NCBI GenBank assembly: GCA_947652605.1
Contig: OX393577.1
Span: forward strand, 1,302,868-1,366,867
Direction: 5' to 3'
Source of the DNA: Elmis aenea
Lineage: Eukaryota > Arthropoda > Insecta > Coleoptera > Elmidae
Length of the DNA: 64,000 nt
Part shown: piece after piece, positions 14,001 to 23,000 of the stretch
Layout: each line of letters begins with the position of its first letter
Numbering within the stretch: position 1 is the stretch's first letter
Program-made: the position numbers and the translations under genes
The notes under the pieces: generated by a model
Seen by the model: only the letters and a program-made list of their open reading frames with translations
Told to the model about the DNA's origin: nothing
Database searches by the model: none

Positions 14001-17000
14001 GTTATGTTTGTGGCCAGCCGGTCAAGGATTATAAACATTTCAATGGACCAGGTGGAGATAAGTTTCATTTGTAAGTCTTTTTTTTTTTAGTTGTAAGCTC
14101 ATAATTTGCATGGTAAAAATTTCTAAATACTTTATAGCCTGTAAAAAAATGTTAAAGCTAATAAAAGGTGTTAGGAAAAACCAAACGAGGTATTGATACA
14201 TTTCAGTTACCATAGTAGTTAATGAAAATCTAATATCTATCTCTTGAGCTATTTATTTTATATTCGGGGGTAATACCTTCTTCTTCTTCTTCTTCTTATT
14301 CGGTTTCTCTTGTACCTTTCGGTGTCGAGGTATGGTTTTCTATTACTGTATTATGTTTCTCCACTCCTTCCTATCGTTAGCTAATTGTGGCACATCTCTC
14401 CAGCTGACTCCTTTTTCTTCTAGTCTCTCCCTCACTTCTTTTTCCCATTTTATTCTTGGCCTTCCTCTTATTCTTTTTCCCTCTATCTGCATTTTCCATC
14501 CTATTTTCGCGTATCTACTTTCTGGCATGCGTAGTAGATGTCCAAGCCATCTTAATTGATTCGTCTCCATCTTTTTCTTAATATCTGTTACTCCTAGGTT
14601 ATTTCGGATTTTTTCGTTACTGATTTTATCGATCAGTCTACATCCCTCTATTCTTCTCAAAAATCTCATTTTCTGTACCTGTATTCTTTGTTTTTGTTTT
14701 TGAGTTAATGTCCCAAGTTTCTGAACTGTACGTGAGGATGGGTACGTATACTGCATTAAAAACTCGCGTCTTCGTTTCTTTTGATATTTCCTTCTTACTT
14801 ATCAAACATTTATTAGTGGCGTAGTAAAATTTCGTCGCTGCCGCTATTCTGTTATTCAGATCTTCCTCCAATTTACCATTTTCTGCAATTATTGTTCCTA
14901 AATATTTAAAACTTGCTACCTGTTCTATCTTTTTTTGGTCTAGCATTATTGTAACTGGTTCATAATTTTTCGCTATAACCATAACCTTTGTCTTTGTTAT
15001 GTTAATATTCATATTATATCTACTTAATGTATCTGCCCATACGTCTAGATCAGTGGCGTGCGGTGACTTTTCAACCAGGGGATGCTGTCCAAAAAACGAC
15101 CAATTTATTTTTTAAAATTCAATTTTTTTCTACGCTCTTTTTTTTTACAAAATTCGTCTAAAACAATATCATACAATCTTTTGCATTTTTCATATGTAGC
15201 ATTAATTTTTTTTTCAATTGATATTAAAGCGAGAGCAGACAGTCTATTGTCACTTGGCTGCTTCTGGTGAATGTTTTTATTCTTCTCATTGTCGAAAATG
15301 ATCGCTCAGCCGATGCGCTGGTGGAAGGTATAGTGCAAATTAATTGTATTAATTTAAATACTTCTGTCAAAACATCTTTTAGCTCATCTTTCACAATTAA
15401 TTTTTTTATGCAATTTATAGATTTTAAATGAAAGTCGTCCTAATTCACTTTTTAACTTCATAAAATCGAAGTATTTTCCATAAGTTAGCTAAAGTGATTG
15501 TAACAGGAAATCTGGAAAATTCTTTTCATATTCTTTAAATTTACTGATGTTGAAAAGTTTCATAAATTAAATTTTTTCCATATCTCGAAATCGATTAGTT
15601 AGTTGTATTAATTGAAAGAGTTTATAAGGTTCAGAATGCTGTACTTGTTGCGACAATAAAATGCACACCCAACAGAATAATTTTGATAAGTTAGTGAGAG
15701 CAGCCACAAATCCACGCAATTTTTTCATATATTTCTCTATTAAAATATCTTTGAAATGTTTTCGTTTTTGACTGTATATTTAATATCGGTGTGGGTTTTG
15801 AGCTCCTAACAATAATTTCTTTTTCATTATACGGGAGAGAAGCAGATCTCCTTTTTTTTTGTAAATTTTCAATCAAACAATTGCAATTATTATAAACCAC
15901 AGTTTCATCGTTACTTTGGTTATCCATATTAAGGGTCGTGTTAAATAATAATCAAAATTGTATGTAGCGAAACAGTGCTCTAAAAATAGAGTATAGCTGA
16001 TTTAAACAGAAGAAGCTTGATTCAAAGAAAGTAAAAAAAAAACTTAAACAACGGAAATGATTATTTTTGTAGCGTGCGGAAATATTAATCGAGTGCGAGC
16101 TGCCCATGGAAGCAAACGGAGTTACCGCATCCACCGTAGATCTTAAGTACGCAACGATATGGGCAATAGACTATAGACTGCATCGCAGTGCGCATGCGCC
16201 AAGGAAGCAAATTTCGAATCCGCATCCCTTAGTCATGCTCACATGTGCTAGCTAGCGCTACGAATCGCACACATTTCGCAGTAGTCAACCGCTCTCTGGA
16301 AATAAATGGATTAATGCAAATTTTTCGAGCAGCAAAACATTATATCATAACACGTAACTAAAAATAAATCAAAGCGAAATAAAGCTACATAAAATTCAAA
16401 TATGATACGGTATAAAAATATTCTTGACGTGAATTTTAGGGGATGCGCCGCATCCACCGCATCCATGGACCGCACGCCGCTGGTCTAGATTAAATTGCAA
16501 GTCCTTTTCACTAGCTAATAACACCACATCATCTGCAAAGGCTAATTCTGTTAAGGATATTGGTTTTAGTTTATTCCAACCCCAGTAGGCTTTCTTTGTG
16601 TTTTGCTTACGTTCTTTAATTATTTTATCCATAAGAATTATAAAGAGCAGTGGACTTAATGTGCCTCCTTGTCTTACTCCCACTGTTGTTATAAATTCAT
16701 GGGAACTGCTGTTATGGGTTCGCACATAATTTCTACTGCTCCTATATAAACTCTTGATGGCGTTTAATAATCGTTGTCGCACTTTACTTTGTTTCAATAT
16801 CATCCAGATCTTTTCCCTTGGCACTCTATCGAAGGCTTTAGAAAGATCGATAAAGCACAAATACACCATCTTTGAATGTTCCATTGTTTTTTCACTTAAC
16901 TGTCTTAACGTAAAAATTAGATCCTGCGTGCTTCTACCCGGTCTAAATCCACATTGCGCCTCTTCCAAATTTCTTTCGAAATGTTTTCTTAATCTCTCCT

Positions 17001-20000
17001 CCAAAATTCTTTCATATAATTTTTCTACTACACTAAGTAAAGATATGCCTCTATAGTTTTCGCACTTTTTGCTGTCGCCAGTCTTGAATATCGGTAATAT
17101 AACCGATACCTCCCAGTCCTTTGGAATATCTTTTTCCTGCCAACTTTATTTACTATTCTTAGCAGCATTTTCTTACCCTCTACTCCTATGTACTTAATCA
17201 TTTCAGGTAAAACGCCATCATGCCCTGCTGCTTTTCCAATTTTCATTTTATGTATCCGTCTATCCAACTCATCTTCGGTTATTTCTTGTTCATATTCTTG
17301 TTCAATTGTTTCGTATTCCTCTTGTTCTTGCTCTTCTTCCTCGTTATTCATTGTGTTATCACTTTCCAATAACTCCTTAAAATAATTTCCCCATGTTTCT
17401 ATAATTTCTTTTTCTGTTCAGTATTTTTGCCTGTTTATCCATTATTTGCTTTAATGTATGGTTTTTATCTTGTTTTAGATTTTTTAATACCTTGTAGAAA
17501 AGTTTTTGATTGCTCGCATAATGTTCTTCCATTCTTTTCCCAAAGTCCTCCCAAGTCTTTGCTTTTGCTTCTAGCACAGTCCGTTTCGCCTTTTCTCTTT
17601 GATGTTTATATTTTTCGTAATCTGTTGGTTTGCTTGTTGTCAGGTATTTTTTCCATAGTCTTTTCTTTTTCTTTACTTCTCTTTTGACTTCTTCGGCCCA
17701 CCAGGCAGTTTGTTTCCTATTATTACTATTACCCTGTTTCATTGTCCCACATGCCCTTTCGGCAGACTTGAGAATAATTCTTTTGAAATCTGTCCATAAA
17801 TGCTCCAAATCCTTTCCTTGTTCGTCCCCTTCGCGCTTTTGCTTCTCAGTTTTTATATAATCTTGATAGTTTTGTTGTACATCTTTCTCTTTTAGTTTAT
17901 ATGCTTTTATTTTTATTATATTTTTCTTTTCATCTTGTTTTATTCGTTCTGGGTCATTTTGTCTTATTTGTAATGTTGCCATAAGTAGATAATGATCACT
18001 GCCTATTTCTGCCCCTCGGTAAACTCTAGCGTTTATGACTTTGCTTTTTTCTGTGTCCGCTACAATAATATAATCGATTATTGACGTTTCATCCCTACTT
18101 TTTACCTCTCTTGTGTATTTATGGATATCTTTGTGTTTGAATCTGCTATTTATTATTGTCATATTATTTTTAAAGCAAAACTCTATTAATCTCCTTCCAT
18201 TGTTATTTAGTACTTCTTCCCCATATCTTCCCAGCACTGTGCCATACTTTTTGACATCATTACCAACTCGTCCCTTAAAATCTCCTACTATGATTGTTCT
18301 CCCTCGCATTTCATCCTCTGTTTCTTGTAGTTGTTTATAAAATATATCTTTATCCTCTTCTGCCGCATTCTCATTCGGTCCATATGCCGCTACCACCCCT
18401 ATCAATTCTTTCTTTGTAATTTGTATTTCTACCATCAATACTCTTTCTGATATACCTTTCCATCTTTTAATTTTTTCACTCCATTGTTTACTTACTACGC
18501 AGGCTACCCCAGCTTTAGCAAATTCCGTTTCTTTTACTCCACTATATATTAATATGTGCCCTTTGTCGAGCTTTACTATTCCTTTCCCTTTTTTCTTTGT
18601 TTCCGTTAATCCTAATATAATACCACAAGAGGTTAAAATTTGCCGGTCAAATTTAGATTTGACACGAGTTGTTGCTTAATAACAATTAACTAGATTTGAT
18701 TTATCAAATGTCAATTTATTCGAGTTTAAATTGAAAAGCAATAACGAGTGTTCCAAATAAAAATTTGGCCTGGCGAAATTTTTACCTCGAATGGTATTTG
18801 TAGCGATAATTCCACGACTGAAGTGTGACGTTTAAACCATTTGTAGAAAACTTAACATCAGGGTTGCATTTAGAAATGACACTCCGAGCGAGCGTTGGTG
18901 TGCGCTCCAAACCGTTCAGAAATCAACAGAATATTTCACTTAAAAAATACTCTTTTTTAACAAACTAAAATTTAAAAAAGTGATTGGGCTTTTTTTAAGA
19001 CCTTAATTAATCCTTTGGGGTACAACGTCGGGTCGCCCACGCCAGCATATTTTATCGCTTGCGTGTTACAAGGTCGGCTGACATCGTTATAACTGCCGCT
19101 CATTTTCATTTTATAATTAAAAACCTGTAAGCTGTATGTATAAGAGACTGTTATCAGTAGAAGTCGCTGTCAAAAAAAATTATTTCTTTAGTTATAATTT
19201 TGGGAAAATTAATTGAGGACCGCAAAGGGTTAACATAGACTACAATCCCACATAAACAGATTTTTTTTATCTGTCACCGTTTTTATGTAATTTAGGATTA
19301 TCGTTTCAACACCCTGTAAATGTTATTAGTTAAAAAATCAGATATATGAATGCACTTTGGGATATACTTTTGAAGGCGCTATAGACAAATCCTGTCAAAA
19401 AACATAAATTTTTAACGTCTGGCAAATGTACCTACACATACGCACACACATACGTCATCGCGAAAATAGTCGAAATGGGTTCACGGGACCTCAAAATGTG
19501 TATATCCATCGAAATCAATCTGCAATTCGAACATTTTTGCGATCACAATACTTTCTTCATACTACTTATGGTGAAAGTAAAAAGTAATGATTTTTGTAAA
19601 TTGTAAATTACCATTCGCCTGAAACATTATTTACAAAAATGAGGTTCATTAAGGTGGGTACAGACATGCAACAAAACATCGCGTGGGCTTACTGCAAAAA
19701 CTGACCAAGTCAAAATTTTTATTTTATTTTAATTGAGTTAATATGACCAAGTTACTAACAAAAGTTGTTTACACTACTAGAAAAATTGACCAACTCATAT
19801 ATCTCTTTAAATATCGCATATGTCAACCTGCTCATTGTGACCATTTGTATTAAAAAATCTTTGCTACAGGTAAAATTGACCAAGTGGACTTGGTCAGTTT
19901 TTGCAGTAAGCCGACGCATCGTATAGTAACACCGTCGCGTACAGATTGTTGTTGCGCGTTGAAGTTACTGTGTGCCGTGAATTGCATCGTATCAAAACGT

Positions 20001-23000
20001 CGGCGCGTAACATCGCAGCAAACATTCTTGCGTCCCACCATTTTGGTGCAAGCAAGGGTTGGTGCACAAATGAAAATAAACGTTAGTATGTTACGCAGAC
20101 CTGTACATACATAAAACGCGTGGTGCAACATCAGTGTGTAACATTCCTTTGATGTGACGCTGGAATACCGACAACCGATGGGACGCCACGATGTTACTAT
20201 GTTGCGGTGTTACGATGTTACGAAGTGCGGTACAGACATGTCACGCGACGGTGTTACTATACGATGTTTTGTTGCATGTCTGTACCCACCTTAAGAACGC
20301 TTGGAGCAGCACTTTAAACTTTTTATTCCAACAAACACACATACGATGATACATACAATATATGGCAAAAGTCATTTGGTGATCACACCAATTTATTTCA
20401 GAAAAATATGCATTATTGTTAACAAATAATCTTTTTATAAAAACCTCTGCTGATAATGTTTACCAAATTTAATGAGAATAAAATGTATGGAATTTGGAAT
20501 GAATTAGTTGTTTTATATGGATTTGAATGGTTTTGTTTACTGGGATTTTATATACACGGCAGCTCTGAACCAATTAATCACATAAGATTACAAACTATTG
20601 TAATTGTAACTGCTTTACAGAAATAACAACTCAAGTGACATAATATTTATCACAGAGGTTAAGGTCAACAAAAATTTATTTTATTTTATCATTTTTAGGT
20701 GCCCGTTATACAGTGATACAAATAAGTTGCACCAAGAACAAGTATTAATGGGTGCGGAAAAAGCCAAGGCTGAAATTGCACCTGAAAAAAAATTGCTGTA
20801 TGATCCCACTATGGATGTTCAACAACACTATAATGAAAATGTCCAAGAAGAGAATCCTGTTCCACATTTTTTGAATTATAATCAAGTAAGTATCAATGAT
20901 ATGCATGCTATTGTAAATTTTTTTTATTTGGGAATTAGCACACGTAAGTAATTACCAATGCTCTCATTTTGTTGTGATACATACGTACACGATTGTTTCA
21001 CTACAAGTTTCGCTGCAAATTACCCTAACTTTGTTATTTCAATTGGAGCACCCTGTATATTTTAATATTTTTGGAAAGAGAAAGCAATTTTGGATACAAC
21101 TGCACCATTTTGGTTTATTTTCGAACAAATATTTATTTTTTTATTTAGTGTACAGGGTGGCCTATTTTCGATGCCCATACAGGGTATCTCGGTTATTATC
21201 AGAGATAGAAAAAAAGTAAATACATAAACTCGATTTATTTTTTCGAGAGAAATTTATTGCCGTAAACAGATTTTTAATATCTTTTTTAATTTTCGAAATA
21301 TAGCCAAAAACCGATTTTTGGCACTTTTCAAAAATGTTAAATATCTCGTTTAAACGAGAAGATAGAAAAAAACTTTAAAGACATTTTTCGCATGATTTTT
21401 TGTGCTTAATAAGATAGCGATTTTCAATTGTTTTTTACTTATATCAATGCCGATATATTACACCTAACTTTCTTATTTTAAATGGCATATATTTGAGTTT
21501 AAAAATGTTAATCGATTTTGGTTTTTTCATTATATCACGCAGGCCATAAAATTTTTAAACAAAACAATATATTGTTTGAAATAAGCTTCTAATTAGCTAA
21601 ATTTAATCCCACTTAACCAACCTTGTACTTTCATCATAATGCCACTTTTATTAGTGAAACATCCTGTATATTACACCCAATTAAAATTTTATGTAATGTG
21701 TATGTTGTTATATTTTCTAATAAATAGGTTGGAATAAGCATAAACTTGACTTTTTTGCAAGAAAAGGAAATGTTTTTTTTTTTACTGAAGCGTCAAAACA
21801 TTTTGTGCATTAAGGGGTTAAGCGATAGTAAGGGTTCCGCCAGGAAACAAAAAAAATAATTAATTGCTTCACATTTTAATATCGATGAACAGTGTCCTTT
21901 ACGTTAATTAGTCTTATATTTAATAGGGTTACGTTGTAGAATTTAATTAGGAATCGCTGCTGTAAAAAAACGTCAAAGTTATGGCAAAAGTTGTTTATGT
22001 TAGTGTACTGTAAAGTGTCCAGATGGTTTTGGGTCAAACAGGGGACATTTATTATTTAAAAAAAAAAGAATATACAAGCAAAATATTTTATTATCACAGG
22101 AAATGATGATGACACGTCAAAACTAGCTAACTTGGCCATCAAATGACTGTCAAAATGTGTATTTGTCTTTAAAATCAACATATTGGTTAAGCTTAATGTT
22201 AATCTTTTACATAGATAATTATTATTTAGTCGTGAGTCCTTCTACTGTTAGGTGTAGGACTGTTGAGTTGTGTTGTACTGATTTTTTTCCATGTTTTTCT
22301 GTCTTGTGCTAACTTTTTTATGTCTTTCCATTTGATGTTTCTGTCCGCTGCTGCTTTTTTAACTTCGTCTTGCCAGGTTTTTCTCGGTCTACCTCTTTTG
22401 TTTTTTCCCTGCGATCTTGCTTCATAGGCTTTTCTCTTTAATCTTTCTTCTTTCATCCTATAAATGTGACCCAACCATCCCAGCTCCCTTTCTTGTATTT
22501 TTGTTTCCACTGATTTGATCCTTAATTGTTCTCCATATGTTTCGTTCCTGATTCTATCTTTTTTGGTTTTTCCTTGAATTTTTCTTAGAAATCTCATTTC
22601 TGCTGCATTTACTCGGCTACTATTTTTATTTGCGAGTGTCCACGTTTCACTTCCGTATAAAAGTGCTGGAGTTATTACCTTTTTGACCACTTCCACTTTT
22701 GTTCGTTTTGGTACTTCTCTATTTCCAAAAAATGTTGTTCTTAAACTGTTAAATATTCTTCCCACATTTCCTGTCCTTTCGTTTATTTCCTTGTCTATTC
22801 CTCCATTTTTCTCTATGATCACTCCTAAATATTTAAAGCTTTCTACCTGTTCCAACCTAAGCCCATTTAAAGTGATGTTGTGTTATGTCCTTTGTTCTCT
22901 GTTGTAACAATCATAGTTTTCGTTTTTCCGGTATTTATTTTCATATTAATTTTTTCCAGTTCCAAGTTTAGAGCTTCTAAATTGTGTTGTAGATTTTTTT

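Larger units (their letters stand above)
15051..16482 (-). mobile_element. hAT transposon (internally deleted) inserted in the LINE
   Basis: The terminal repeats are CAGTGGCGTGCGGT at 15051 and, inward from the right, CAGCGGCGTGCGGT at 16482. A perfect 8-bp target duplication GTCTAGAT lies at 15043-15050 and 16483-16490. Length is 1432 bp, about half of an autonomous hAT. Remnants of the transposase ends survive on the minus strand (see the separate entries), so this is a deletion derivative of a ZMYM1/TTF-type hAT. Confidence 0.92.
14278..18617 (-). mobile_element. 5'-truncated non-LTR retrotransposon, split by a hAT insertion
   Basis: The LINE runs on the minus strand from 18617 (5' end) to 14278 (3' end). 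Its tail reads as repeated AAG on the minus strand. TAATACC at 14271-14277 and 18618-18624 is the target-site duplication. Removing the hAT at 15051-16482 plus one 8-bp duplication restores a single LINE of about 2.9 kb. Decoded order: endonuclease, linker, reverse transcriptase, thumb and C-terminal region. The RTE-like assignment rests on the C-terminal WLGHLLRM and RIRGRPRIKW motifs and on the endonuclease form. Confidence 0.85.

Noticed and set aside
17187..18340. Plus-strand open frames over the LINE
   Set aside because: They are antisense shadows of the endonuclease and reverse transcriptase coding strand.
19850..20131. Opposing open frames of 93 and 76 codons
   Set aside because: They fall wholly within the TTAA-flanked inverted-repeat element and are products of its repeats.
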